A stretch of 64,000 bases of DNA from Streptomyces sp. MBT53 (GTDB lineage Bacteria > Actinomycetota > Actinomycetes > Streptomycetales > Streptomycetaceae), in NCBI RefSeq assembly GCF_016654115.1, contig NZ_JAEQAZ010000050.1, positions 16,316-80,315 of the forward strand, in the 5' to 3' direction. This document shows, one piece after another, positions 8,071-15,347 of the stretch. Position 1 is the first letter of the stretch, and each line of letters opens with the position of its first letter. The position numbers and the translations under genes were made by a program. Below the pieces are notes generated by a model, which was not told the DNA's origin, did not search any database, and was given only the letters and a program-made list of their open reading frames with translations.

Positions 8071-8889
8071 ATGGGCACGCCACTGGGGGACTTCGTCCGA
8101 GCCAAGCGCGACAGCATCCAGCCCGAGTCGTTCGGGATCCCCGAGCGGGGCCGCCGACGCGCACCGGGCCTACGACGCTCCGACCTGGCCGCCCGCGCCG
8201 GGATCAGCGTCGAGTACCTCACCCGCATCGAGCAGGGCCGGGACCGCAACCCGTCCCCCGCCGTGGTCAACGCCATCGCCGACGCCCTGAGTCTGGACGC
8301 GGCGGAACGCGAACACCTCCGCTACCTCGCCAAGATCACCGGCGGGGCCTGCCCCTCGCACCGGCGGCCCGCGCCGCCCAGCCGCGAGGTCCGTCCGACC
8401 GTGCTGGCGACCCTCCAACTCCTCGAACCCGCACCGGCGTTCGTCACCAACCGCCTGGGCGACGTGCTCGCGCACACCACGGGGTTCGAGCTGGTGATGC
8501 GCGGCAGCGGGCTGCTGGACACACGCGAACCGAACCTCACGCGCTATGTGTTCATCGATCCCCGCGCCCGGACGTTCTTCCCCGACTGGGACCAGGTGGC
8601 CGACGAGCAGGCCTTCGACCTGTGGCTCGGCCCGTCCCTGGAGACGTCGGAGTGGTTCACGGCCGACCTCGCTCCGCTGGCCGGGCAGGAGTTCACCCGG
8701 CGCCTCAACCGTCACCTGCCTCCACCACAGGTCCCGCTCCGCACCGGGCACGAACTGCGCTGGCAGCGCGAGCGGTTGGAGCTGCCGCGCACGGACGCGC
8801 AGGAACTGGTCGTGCTCCTGCCCGCGGACGAGACGACGGCCCAGGCGGTGGAACGGCTCCGCCACCGGGCGCTTCGCGCGATCGGCTAG
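8071..8889 (+). CDS. Helix-turn-helix regulator with MmyB-like ligand domain
   Basis: A 272-residue transcription factor. Residues about 30-75 form an XRE-type helix-turn-helix (LRRSDLAARAGISVEYLTRI), and residues about 105-270 match the MmyB-like C-terminal domain (PAFVTNRLGDVLAHT, WFTADLAPLAGQEFTRRL, HELRWQRERLELP). Many MmyB-type regulators sit beside and repress a divergently transcribed SDR or flavin reductase; here the partner is the FMN reductase at 7957. The ligand is unknown. Its TAG stop overlaps the TAG stop of the convergent DUF397 gene inside a shared CTAG. Confidence 0.92.
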   Translation: MGTPLGDFVRAKRDSIQPESFGIPERGRRRAPGLRRSDLAARAGISVEYLTRIEQGRDRNPSPAVVNAIADALSLDAAEREHLRYLAKITGGACPSHRRPAPPSREVRPTVLATLQLLEPAPAFVTNRLGDVLAHTTGFELVMRGSGLLDTREPNLTRYVFIDPRARTFFPDWDQVADEQAFDLWLGPSLETSEWFTADLAPLAGQEFTRRLNRHLPPPQVPLRTGHELRWQRERLELPRTDAQELVVLLPADETTAQAVERLRHRALRAIG

Positions 8890-9134
8890 CGGGTTGCCGA
8901 GTGGGTCGTGAACGCGGTCCAGGCGGCGGGGGAGACGGTGAGGGTGGGGCCGCTGTCTGCCGGGTTTTTGGAGTCGCGGATGTGGATGGTGTGGGGGCAG
9001 GTGGCGACTTCGACGCAGGCGCCGCCCTCGTCACTGCTGTAGGTGGACTTCCGCCAGGTGTAAGCGACTTCGAGGCAGGCGCCGCCGTCGCTGTTGCTGT
9101 AGCTCGACTTGAACCACTGAAGTGCGGTGCTCAT
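8886..9134 (-). CDS. DUF397 protein with duplicated N-terminal motif
   Basis: An 82-residue DUF397 protein, a small actinobacterial family usually found beside DUF5753 helix-turn-helix regulators. The normal family core is one WxKSSYSxxxGxCVEVA segment followed by HIRDSKNP and SPAAWTAF. Here the first segment occurs twice in tandem: WFKSSYSNSDGGACLEVA and WRKSTYSSDEGGACVEVA. The start ATG overlaps the regulator's stop as TAATG, indicating translational coupling. Members of this pair class (WhiJ-like/BldB-associated systems) affect development in Streptomyces; a role here is inferred from context only. Confidence 0.9.
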   Translation of the reverse strand: MSTALQWFKSSYSNSDGGACLEVAYTWRKSTYSSDEGGACVEVATCPHTIHIRDSKNPADSGPTLTVSPAAWTAFTTHSATR

Positions 9135-9943
9135 TACTCTCCCAGCAGACGGTCCAGCAGGCTTCGTGAGTCCTCGATGGTGAGGGCCTGCGTCCGCAGC
9201 ATCGCATATCTGCGGGTGAGGATGGATACCTCATCGGGGTCGGAGACCCACTGGCTGCCCCGCTGGGAGTCGGTGTAGGCGAGGTGCTGGTGATCCGGCG
9301 TCTCCAGAAGGATGAAGGGGCCCGCGTCGCCGACATGAGAGGTCCGATTCAGCGGAAGGATCTGGAGGGACAGGCCCGGGAGTTCGGAGTACTCACGCAG
9401 CGCGCGCAGTTGCTCGCGATGCACTTCGCGGCCTCCGTTGGGCCACAGCAGCGCGGGCTCCCAGACGACGAAGCTCATCGTCGGCGGGTTCTTGCGGTGC
9501 AGGATCTCCTGGCGGCTGATGCGGCCCGCGAGCTTCGTCGCCAACTCGTCCTCGTCGTACGCCGGAAGGCGATTGCTCAGCAGCGCGCGGGCGTACTCCT
9601 CGGTCTGGAGCAGGCCGGGGACGACCAGGGCGTCGTACCAGGACAGAGCGATGGCCTCACGCTCGTGCAGCATGTACTCCTCGGCGTAGAGCGGGAATTG
9701 GTCGATCTCCGGCAGGTTGTCCACCCCCGCCGCCAGCGTCCCCTTCGTGTCGAGGATCAGATCCAACGTCTTGGCCAGCGACAGCATCAGCCGTCGCCTG
9801 CCCTGCTCGATCGACGCGATGGTCTCCTCGTCGACCATGGCGCGTTCTGCGAGTTGACGCTGCGTCAGTCCCGCGGCCATGCGCGCCGCTTTGACCTGTG
9901 AGCCCAGTAGCCGCATCGTCGAGCGGTTCTTCTTGGAGTTCAT
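9134..9943 (-). CDS. Helix-turn-helix regulator with DUF5753 domain
   Basis: A 269-residue XRE-family regulator. Residues about 12-65 form the helix-turn-helix (LGSQVKAARMAAGLTQRQLA, ETIASIEQGRRRL) and the rest matches DUF5753, including YDALVVPGLLQTEEYARALL and LSLQILPLNRTSHVG, the signature of the WhiJ-like regulators that partner DUF397 proteins. ATG 9943 has GGGAG nine bases upstream. The reading frame extends further upstream without coding character. It is the first gene of a coupled pair with the DUF397 gene and is divergent from an ATP-binding protein, the standard three-gene arrangement in streptomycetes. Confidence 0.93.
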   Translation of the reverse strand: MNSKKNRSTMRLLGSQVKAARMAAGLTQRQLAERAMVDEETIASIEQGRRRLMLSLAKTLDLILDTKGTLAAGVDNLPEIDQFPLYAEEYMLHEREAIALSWYDALVVPGLLQTEEYARALLSNRLPAYDEDELATKLAGRISRQEILHRKNPPTMSFVVWEPALLWPNGGREVHREQLRALREYSELPGLSLQILPLNRTSHVGDAGPFILLETPDHQHLAYTDSQRGSQWVSDPDEVSILTRRYAMLRTQALTIEDSRSLLDRLLGE

Positions 9944-10030
9944 GCTGTGGTGCTCCCCACATCCACCCGTTTCGGACCCCGCACCGACCCGTACTCCGCC
10001 CGTACAAAAACGGATCCAGGCCTCACGCCC

Positions 10031-10059
10031 TGTCAACAGTAGTGACGCTCAGCAACTCT
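10031..10059 (+). promoter_or_regulatory. Candidate leaderless promoter of the HATPase gene
   Basis: TGTCAA (10031-10036), 17-base spacer, AACTCT (10054-10059), six bases, then GTG at 10066. No ribosome site is present. Confidence 0.4.
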
Positions 10060-10065
10060 TGTCCC

Positions 10066-10470
10066 GTGAACCCGAGTGAGAAGTTCTTCCGGCGCGAACG
10101 CCGGTCCGTTCCCGCTGCCAGGCGCTTCGCGCACGCGTTCCTCGCCGAGTGGGGGCTCGCGGAGGCCGAGCGCTGCGGTGATGTGCTGCTGTGCGTCAGT
10201 GAGTTGGCGACCAACGCGTTGGTGCACGGGGTGCCGCCGGGACGGCAGTTCCGGGTGTTCCTGTGCTACGACGGCCAGGCGCTGCGGGTCGAGGTGCACG
10301 ACAGCGGGGGCGGTGTCCCGCACGTGGACGAGGCCGACGACGGCGACGAGGGCGGACGCGGGCTGCTGCTCGTCGCCGCCCTCGCCGACAAGTGGGGCGT
10401 GGGGGAACGGGACTTGGGCAAGGTGGTGTGGGCGGAGTTCGTCACGGCTCGTCGGTTGGAGGGGGCATGA
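10066..10470 (+). CDS. Anti-sigma-factor-like ATP-binding protein (HATPase)
   Basis: A 134-residue GHKL ATPase of the RsbW/SpoIIAB-like type. The N box is CVSELATNALVHG, G1 is VHDSGGGVP and G2 is GRGLLLVAALADKWG, so the ATP pocket is complete while no histidine kinase phosphoacceptor domain exists. In Streptomyces such proteins occur in dozens of copies, often beside DUF397/DUF5753 genes, and some bind sigma factors or anti-anti-sigma proteins. GTG 10066 is favoured by the leaderless promoter geometry; upstream in-frame starts lie inside the divergent regulator. It converges on the SecDF-like membrane protein. Confidence 0.88.
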   Translation: MNPSEKFFRRERRSVPAARRFAHAFLAEWGLAEAERCGDVLLCVSELATNALVHGVPPGRQFRVFLCYDGQALRVEVHDSGGGVPHVDEADDGDEGGRGLLLVAALADKWGVGERDLGKVVWAEFVTARRLEGA

Positions 10471-10481
10471 AGTCGAGGCTG

Positions 10482-11201
10482 TCATCCGTCGGCGTTCAGT
10501 CGGAGGGCGAGGTCGTGGGCGGTGGTGCTGGTGAGGTCTCCGACGAACGCGCCGACGATTTCGAGACGGCCGCCGGTGAGCGAGGAGTTCACGCTGGGGT
10601 TGCCCCAGAGCTTGCCGTCGATGACGATAGCGAATTCGTTCCGCGGGGGCGGGGCCGAGGCGATGGAGCCGGTGAGGGCGGCGAAGCGGGTCCGGTCGGC
10701 GGGACTGAGGGTCACCTCGACCTGCCAGGTGCCGTCGAGGGTGCTTCTGCCGGCCTTCGCGGAGGCGACACGGACGCCGGTCATGCCCTTGGTTCGGTCG
10801 GCCTTGACGCAGAACGCCGGGTGGGCCGCGCTCGCGGCCACGGTGTAGCCGCCGCTGCCGTGGGTGCAGGCGGTCTCCGTGGACGAGGTGACCGGCAGGA
10901 TGGAGATCAGGGCCGCCTTCTCGGTGTTCCCCGTGTCCCCTGCGGCGGGCTGAACCACGTGCGCGTGCCGGGTGGTCGTGCTGTCCGCGACGGCGACCGC
11001 GCCGACGGCGACCACAGCGGCGGCGGCGACGCAGGCCCCGGCGCGGGCCAGCCGTTGGCGCCGCCGGGCGACCCGCAGTGCGCCGTCGGCCAGGCCTACC
11101 AGGTAGGGACCGGCGGTGCTGTCGCCGCTCTCCTGGACATGAGTGTGCAGGGCGTCGTGCAACAGCGTTTCGTGCAACGGCTGTTCGGTCGAGTCGCTCA
11201 T
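10482..11201 (-). CDS. Membrane protein with SecDF P1-head-like domain, likely sigma-factor partner
   Basis: A 239-residue protein: an N-terminal cytosolic segment of about 55 residues, one transmembrane helix near residues 54-72 (GACVAAAAVVAVGAVAVA), then an extracytoplasmic region. The last 80 residues resemble the SecDF P1 head subdomain: WQVEVTLSPADRTRFAALTG, FAIVIDGKLWGNPSVNSSL, GGRLEIVGAF, with the PPPRN stretch between. Its ATG overlaps the stop of the upstream sigma factor gene (ATGA), so the two are co-translated. The position and single-pass topology fit an anti-sigma factor, but no zinc anti-sigma motif is visible, so the role is inference. Confidence 0.8.
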   Translation of the reverse strand: MSDSTEQPLHETLLHDALHTHVQESGDSTAGPYLVGLADGALRVARRRQRLARAGACVAAAAVVAVGAVAVADSTTTRHAHVVQPAAGDTGNTEKAALISILPVTSSTETACTHGSGGYTVAASAAHPAFCVKADRTKGMTGVRVASAKAGRSTLDGTWQVEVTLSPADRTRFAALTGSIASAPPPRNEFAIVIDGKLWGNPSVNSSLTGGRLEIVGAFVGDLTSTTAHDLALRLNADG

Positions 11202-11746
11202 GCGATGACGCCCCTTCCGGAGGCAGGGGAAGAGGTGCCGGCCGACCGCTCCGCCTCGGCGAAGGCGGCGCGGAGCGATGCGAGGGCCTTGTGGGTCTGG
11301 CTGCGGACCGTCCCTGGGGCGACGCCCAGGATCTCGGCGATCTCGTGGTCGGGCCGGTCCTCGAAGTAGCGCAGCACGATCACCGCGCGCTGGCGCTTGG
11401 GCAGCCGCCGCAGCGCGGCCATGATGTCCTGCCGCTGGATCACGATGTCGGCCCAGTCGACGGCCTGCCCCGGCGGGTCCGGCAGCCTGTCGGTGACCGT
11501 CTCCTTCCCCCAGCTGAGCAGGCGGAAGCGGTCCACCTGGGCGTGGTAGATCGCCCGGCGCACATAGATCTCCGGCTGCTGCCGGTCGCGCAGCCGCGAC
11601 CAGCGCCGGGCGGTGGACGCGAGCGCGGTCTGGACCAGATCACGGCCCTGCTCCCAGTCCCCGGTCAGCAGGTAGGCCGTGTGCAGCAGCGATCTCGACC
11701 GCGCCGCCACGAACTCGCGGAACTCGCGTTCCTCGTCGGCGTTCAA
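11198..11746 (-). CDS. SigE-family ECF-type RNA polymerase sigma factor
   Basis: A 182-residue sigma factor of the streptomycete SigE family. Region 2 is represented by AYLLTGDWEQGRDLVQTAL and YVRRAIYHAQVDRFR, region 4 by LPKRQRAVIVLRYFEDRP and IAEILGVAPGTVRSQTHKAL, the DNA-binding helix-turn-helix. Regions 1 and 3 are absent, as usual. The start is TTG at 11746, supported by a strong GGAGG five bases upstream. It is followed by the coupled SecDF-head membrane protein. It probably responds to an envelope signal through that partner; target promoters are unknown. Confidence 0.93.
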   Translation of the reverse strand: MNADEEREFREFVAARSRSLLHTAYLLTGDWEQGRDLVQTALASTARRWSRLRDRQQPEIYVRRAIYHAQVDRFRLLSWGKETVTDRLPDPPGQAVDWADIVIQRQDIMAALRRLPKRQRAVIVLRYFEDRPDHEIAEILGVAPGTVRSQTHKALASLRAAFAEAERSAGTSSPASGRGVIA

Positions 11747-11841
11747 TGCGCCCTCCCTCTTTCCCCCGTAAAGACGGGTACGGAGGGGGATTCGACTGCC
11801 CTGTCAGTCAGACTTTCTGACCGGACTTCGGCAAGGCCGGG

Positions 11842-12906
11842 TCACCCGGCCGACTCGGAGAGGTACGAGAAGTGGTCCAGGAGCGGCCCGTGTCGAAGGC
11901 CCGAGGAGAAGTCCTGGTTCACGATCATCTTGATGATGTTGGACGCGATGTCCTCCCGTACGCCCTTGCCGTTGCGCGGGCCGCACCAGGGGTTCCAGTC
12001 GGCGACGGTGCCGGGGGTGAACGTGAGGACGTTCGGGAGCAGGGCGTCCGCCGCCCAGGCGCCGTAGGCCCGCGCGGTCGGGAAGCGGTGGGGGCCGTGG
12101 CCGTAGGTTCCGCCGGCCTCGACCACCGCCGCGATGTTGTCCCTGACCTGGCCCCAGATCCCCGAGGCGGGGGCGGTCGCGGGGTGGGCGGGCCTGCCCT
12201 TGAGGTCGTCCGTGGGGACGCTCGCGTTGTAGTCGACGTGCGCCGAACCGCCCGCGAAGTCGAAGAACGTGGTCATGTTCGGCTCGGCGGCGCGCTGGAG
12301 CTGGGCCCAGGCGTTGTGGCCCTTGTCGAAGTACGCGGTCGTCGCCCAGAAGTGGAGCCGGCCGCGGCCCGTCACCTCCACGGGCACCTCCAGCACGAAG
12401 GATCTGACGGCGGTGTTCGCGAAGTCGTCGTGGGCGGGACGCAGCGCGTCGAGGTCGGGGAACGTGCCGGTCGCCAGCGCCTTCGTCGTCGCGACGGGGA
12501 AGGGGATGAAGTTGTAGAACGGGTCACGGCGCCGCCCGGCGAAGAGCCTGACGCCGTGACGGCACTCGACTACCTCCCCGACCGGGGCGTCGGGGGGTGT
12601 GATGACCGTGCCCGAGGCGTTGCGGTCGGTGGCCGCGGCCCCGGTGAGCTGCTCCACCCGGACGTGCTGCGTGCCGTCGGCGCCGATCGGGAAGGTGGCG
12701 CGAAATGTGATGTCCTCGACGTGGTCGCCGTCTGTGTCGATCCTCAACTCGTAGTAGCCCGCCGGGTTCCAGGGCTTGCCGTCGAGCGGCGAGGTGTTCA
12801 TCCCGAAGACCGTGCGCGGGCCGTGGCGGTCACCGGCCCCGGCGAAGCAGTAGGCGTCGGTGATGTCCAGCGTCTCGTCTTCGGGGTAGTCGAAGTGGTG
12901 CGACAT
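11842..12906 (-). CDS. DUF4331 family protein
   Basis: A 354-residue protein beginning MSHHFDYPEDETLDITDAY, with FGMNTSPLDGKPWNP, HVRVEQLTG and DPFYNFIPFP; these match DUF4331, a family of unknown function found as secreted or cytosolic proteins in actinobacteria and proteobacteria. No signal peptide is visible here. ATG 12906 has TAGGAG four bases upstream, and it lies seven bases after the stop of the secreted protein gene at 12914, so the two form an operon driven by the promoter-like repeat at 13491-13542. It converges with nothing; the sigma factor gene downstream is on the same strand. Confidence 0.88.
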   Translation of the reverse strand: MSHHFDYPEDETLDITDAYCFAGAGDRHGPRTVFGMNTSPLDGKPWNPAGYYELRIDTDGDHVEDITFRATFPIGADGTQHVRVEQLTGAAATDRNASGTVITPPDAPVGEVVECRHGVRLFAGRRRDPFYNFIPFPVATTKALATGTFPDLDALRPAHDDFANTAVRSFVLEVPVEVTGRGRLHFWATTAYFDKGHNAWAQLQRAAEPNMTTFFDFAGGSAHVDYNASVPTDDLKGRPAHPATAPASGIWGQVRDNIAAVVEAGGTYGHGPHRFPTARAYGAWAADALLPNVLTFTPGTVADWNPWCGPRNGKGVREDIASNIIKMIVNQDFSSGLRHGPLLDHFSYLSESAG

Positions 12907-12913
12907 GGTGCTC

Positions 12914-13489
12914 CTAGCCGATCCGGGGGGTGCGGGCGTACGGATTACGGGCGTACGGATTGCGGGCGAACGGCTGCAGCGCGAGCGTGTAGAACCGGTC
13001 CCGGTACGGAGCCTCGTCCGTGCCGCCGAACTCGCCGTACAGCCAGAGGAAGGGCAGCTGCCCGGCATCCCAACTCACGCGGTCGGAACGCCCGTTGGTG
13101 TGCAGCAGCTCGTACCAGCCCTCGGTGAAGCCGCTCAGGACCGCGACCCGGGTGGGGGCGCCGCGTGCGGGGACGACCGACGCGTCGACCGTGCTGCCGT
13201 CGGCCGCCGACAGGTACGGCCACGCCGAGCGGGCCGACCCGACGTAGGGACCGGTGTAGAAGTCCCGGACGGGAACGGCCTCGACGCCCGCGGGCAGCAC
13301 CAGGCGGGTGCCCGGGGTGAGCAGCGGAGCGTGGTAACGCCGCTCCCGGCCGCTCGCCGGCGCACCGGTGACCGCCGGGGCGGCCGACGCGGGGGAGGCC
13401 GCGCCGACGAGGCCGTAGAGAAGGGGAAGGGCCGCGAGGCCCCCAAGAACGCCGCGTCGGCCCGGCGTCGGGCCTGGGGTGATGTTCAC
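12914..13489 (-). CDS. Secreted hypothetical protein with possible Tat signal
   Basis: A 191-residue protein. The N terminus has GRRGVLGGLAALPLLYGLV followed by an alanine-rich stretch ending near ASAAPAV, a plausible Tat or Sec signal peptide cleaved around residue 37. The mature part has WPYLSAADGS, GFTEGWYELLHTNG and a C-terminal near-repeat FARNPYARNPYARTP. No family is recognised. GTG 13489 follows a TACGTT box by six bases, so translation may be leaderless. It is the first gene of an operon with the DUF4331 gene; the pairing suggests a shared extracytoplasmic role, but none can be named. Confidence 0.72.
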   Translation of the reverse strand: MNITPGPTPGRRGVLGGLAALPLLYGLVGAASPASAAPAVTGAPASGRERRYHAPLLTPGTRLVLPAGVEAVPVRDFYTGPYVGSARSAWPYLSAADGSTVDASVVPARGAPTRVAVLSGFTEGWYELLHTNGRSDRVSWDAGQLPFLWLYGEFGGTDEAPYRDRFYTLALQPFARNPYARNPYARTPRIG

Positions 13490-13490
13490 G

Positions 13491-13542
13491 CGACGAACGT
13501 ACGGTCACCGCCCGTGAGCGCGTCAGCGGCAGAGACGACACG
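13491..13542 (-). promoter_or_regulatory. 52-bp promoter-like copy A, reads left
   Basis: On the minus strand this segment matches copy B (13691-13742) at 46 of 52 positions in the opposite orientation. Shared core elements are CTGACGCG, ACGGGC and GTGACCGTA followed by GTTCGTCG. It contains CTGACG-N19-TACGTT and ends one base before the GTG of the secreted protein gene. Probably a duplicated promoter read by one sigma factor or activator. Confidence 0.6.
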
Positions 13543-13690
13543 ATCCATAGCGTTGCCGTCATGGTCGTCATTGCCGTCTCCGCCTGCGCTGGAAGGCTGC
13601 GGCTCCCAGCAGCGAGAAAGGACGTCCTGGTCAGCGTGGTGCGGCAGGTGCATGGTGAGGGGGATTCCCCGGGTCGGGAACCCTATGGAA
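13543..13690. other. Spacer between the divergent promoter copies
   Basis: 148 bases without a supportable reading frame. Short open frames here have no ribosome site, signal or recognisable family. The whole gene-free gap runs from 13490 to 13793 and is otherwise filled by promoter copies A and B and the leader of the Ohr gene. Confidence 0.5.
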
Positions 13691-13742
13691 CGTGTCGGTT
13701 CTGCCGCTGACGCGGTAACGGGCTGTGACCGTAGGTTCGTCG
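13691..13742 (+). promoter_or_regulatory. 52-bp promoter-like copy B, reads right
   Basis: Near-identical partner of copy A, pointing at the Ohr/O-methyltransferase/GlxA operon. It contains CTGACG (13707-13712), a 19-base spacer and TAGGTT (13732-13737). The six differences from copy A lie mostly between the conserved blocks. The Ohr start codon is 52 bases downstream. Confidence 0.6.
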
Positions 13743-13793
13743 TGCGCCGGGAGTCCGGCGCCCCGTGAACCAGCAGAGGAAGCAGTGCGCACC

Positions 13794-14210
13794 ATGAACG
13801 CTGTCTACACCGCGGTCGTCACCGCCAACGGCCGGGACGGCCGCGCCACCAGCACCGACGGACACCTCTACGTCCGCCTCGCGTTCCCGCCCGCGCTCGG
13901 CGGCGACGGCCAGGGCACCAACCCCGAGCAGCTCTTCGCGGCCGGCTACGCGGCCTGCTTCACCAGCACGCTCGGCGTCGCGGGCCGGGCGGCGAAGGTG
14001 CCCACCGGCGACATCTCGGTGACCGCCGAGATCGGCCTCGCCAAGGACGAGACGGACGGCGGCTTCGCGCTCACCGCCGTGCTGCGCGTCAAGCTGCCCG
14101 AAGCCCTGCGGAACGAGACCGGCCGCAAGCTGGTCGAGCAGGCGCACGCGGGCTGCCCGTACTCCAAGGCCACCCGCGGCAACATCCCGGTCGAACTCGT
14201 CGTGGAGTAA
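13794..14210 (+). CDS. Ohr-type organic hydroperoxide resistance protein
   Basis: A 138-residue OsmC/Ohr-fold thiol peroxidase. Both redox cysteines are present in their usual contexts: GYAACFTSTL and AHAGCPYSKATRGN. Also typical are NPEQLFAAGYAACF and the C-terminal NIPVELVVE. These enzymes reduce organic hydroperoxides using a lipoyl or thiol reductant in the cytosol. ATG 13794 has AGAGGAAG about eleven bases upstream. It is the first gene of a three-gene run with an O-methyltransferase and a GlxA-type regulator and is presumably driven by promoter copy B. No adjacent OhrR is seen. Confidence 0.93.
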   Translation: MNAVYTAVVTANGRDGRATSTDGHLYVRLAFPPALGGDGQGTNPEQLFAAGYAACFTSTLGVAGRAAKVPTGDISVTAEIGLAKDETDGGFALTAVLRVKLPEALRNETGRKLVEQAHAGCPYSKATRGNIPVELVVE

Positions 14211-14273
14211 CTCCCGCCCGCCACCCGACAGTTCATGACGGCAGCGCGCCGTCGCCCACCGGAGGAGACCGAT

Positions 14274-15320
14274 TTGACCAGCGCACAACCGTCGCCGCCC
14301 CGCCCGGCGGAGTCCCACGGCCACGACCACGACCGCATGATGGGCATGGTCACGGGCTTCTGGGTCACCCAGACGGTTCGGGCCGCCGCGTTGTACAACC
14401 TCGCGGACCACCTCGCGTCCGGAACCGACACCGCCGAGGCGATCGCCGAAGCGGAGTCCACCGACCCCGACGCCACCCGCCGCCTGCTGCGCACCTGCGC
14501 CTCCCTCGGCCTGATGACCTCCGAGGACGGGCGGCACTTCACCGGAACGTCCCTGCTGAGCACACTGCGGCACGACGACCCGCACTCACTGCGGCACTTC
14601 GCCATCTCCCAGTCCGCACCGGGCCATTGGCTGCCCTGGGGCCGATTCCCCGAAGCCGTCCGCACGGGCCGGCACCAGGTGACCGCGGCCCACGGCGAGG
14701 CGAACATCTTCGACTACTTCGCCAAGCACCTCGACGAGGCGTCCTCCTTCACCGAGTCGATGAGCAACCTCTCCCGCGCCGCCGCCCTCGACATCGCCGA
14801 GGTACTGGACACCAAGGGCGTCACCCGCGCCCTGGACATCGGCGGAGCCGGCGGTGACGTCGTCCTGGCCATGATGCGGGCCAACCCCGAACTCGACGGC
14901 GGCGTCCTCGACCTGCCCCACATCGTCCCCGCCGCTGCCGAAGCCGCCCGGGCCGAGGGACTGGAAGAGCGGTTCATCGCGGTCGGCGGCGACTTCTTCG
15001 AGTCCGTTCCGGCCGCGGACCTCTACGTCCTCAAATACATCCTCCACGACTGGGACGACGCCCACTGTGTCCGCGTACTCCGCAACTGCCGGGCGGCGCT
15101 GATCCGGGGCGGCCGTATCGCCGTCGTCGACCACCTGGTCGGGGACATCGGTCAGCCCGGGCTCGCTCCTCTGATGGATATGAACATGCTCGGCATGACC
15201 GGCGGCCGGGAACGCCAACTCGCCGAATTCGACGCCCTGTTCACCGCGGCCGGCCTACGGCGGGTCAAGGTGAGCACTGCCGGGGCCTTCGCCGTCATCG
15301 AGGCCGAACCCACGGCCTGA
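14274..15320 (+). CDS. SAM-dependent O-methyltransferase
   Basis: A 348-residue O-methyltransferase of the family 2 / hydroxyneurosporene type. Residues about 20-100 form the winged-helix dimerisation domain (TQTVRAAALYNLADHLASG); SAM motif I is ALDIGGAGGDVVLAMM near residue 183, and the catalytic His lies in LKYILHDWDD. Such enzymes often act in secondary metabolism on phenols or hydroxyls; the substrate is unknown. A TTG start at 14274 is chosen since GGAGGAG lies eight bases upstream; the earlier ATG 14235 lacks any ribosome site. It is 63 bases after the Ohr gene and 27 before the regulator. Confidence 0.9.
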   Translation: MTSAQPSPPRPAESHGHDHDRMMGMVTGFWVTQTVRAAALYNLADHLASGTDTAEAIAEAESTDPDATRRLLRTCASLGLMTSEDGRHFTGTSLLSTLRHDDPHSLRHFAISQSAPGHWLPWGRFPEAVRTGRHQVTAAHGEANIFDYFAKHLDEASSFTESMSNLSRAAALDIAEVLDTKGVTRALDIGGAGGDVVLAMMRANPELDGGVLDLPHIVPAAAEAARAEGLEERFIAVGGDFFESVPAADLYVLKYILHDWDDAHCVRVLRNCRAALIRGGRIAVVDHLVGDIGQPGLAPLMDMNMLGMTGGRERQLAEFDALFTAAGLRRVKVSTAGAFAVIEAEPTA

Positions 15321-15347
15321 CCCCCTCCGGAGAGAAGAAGCCCCGCC

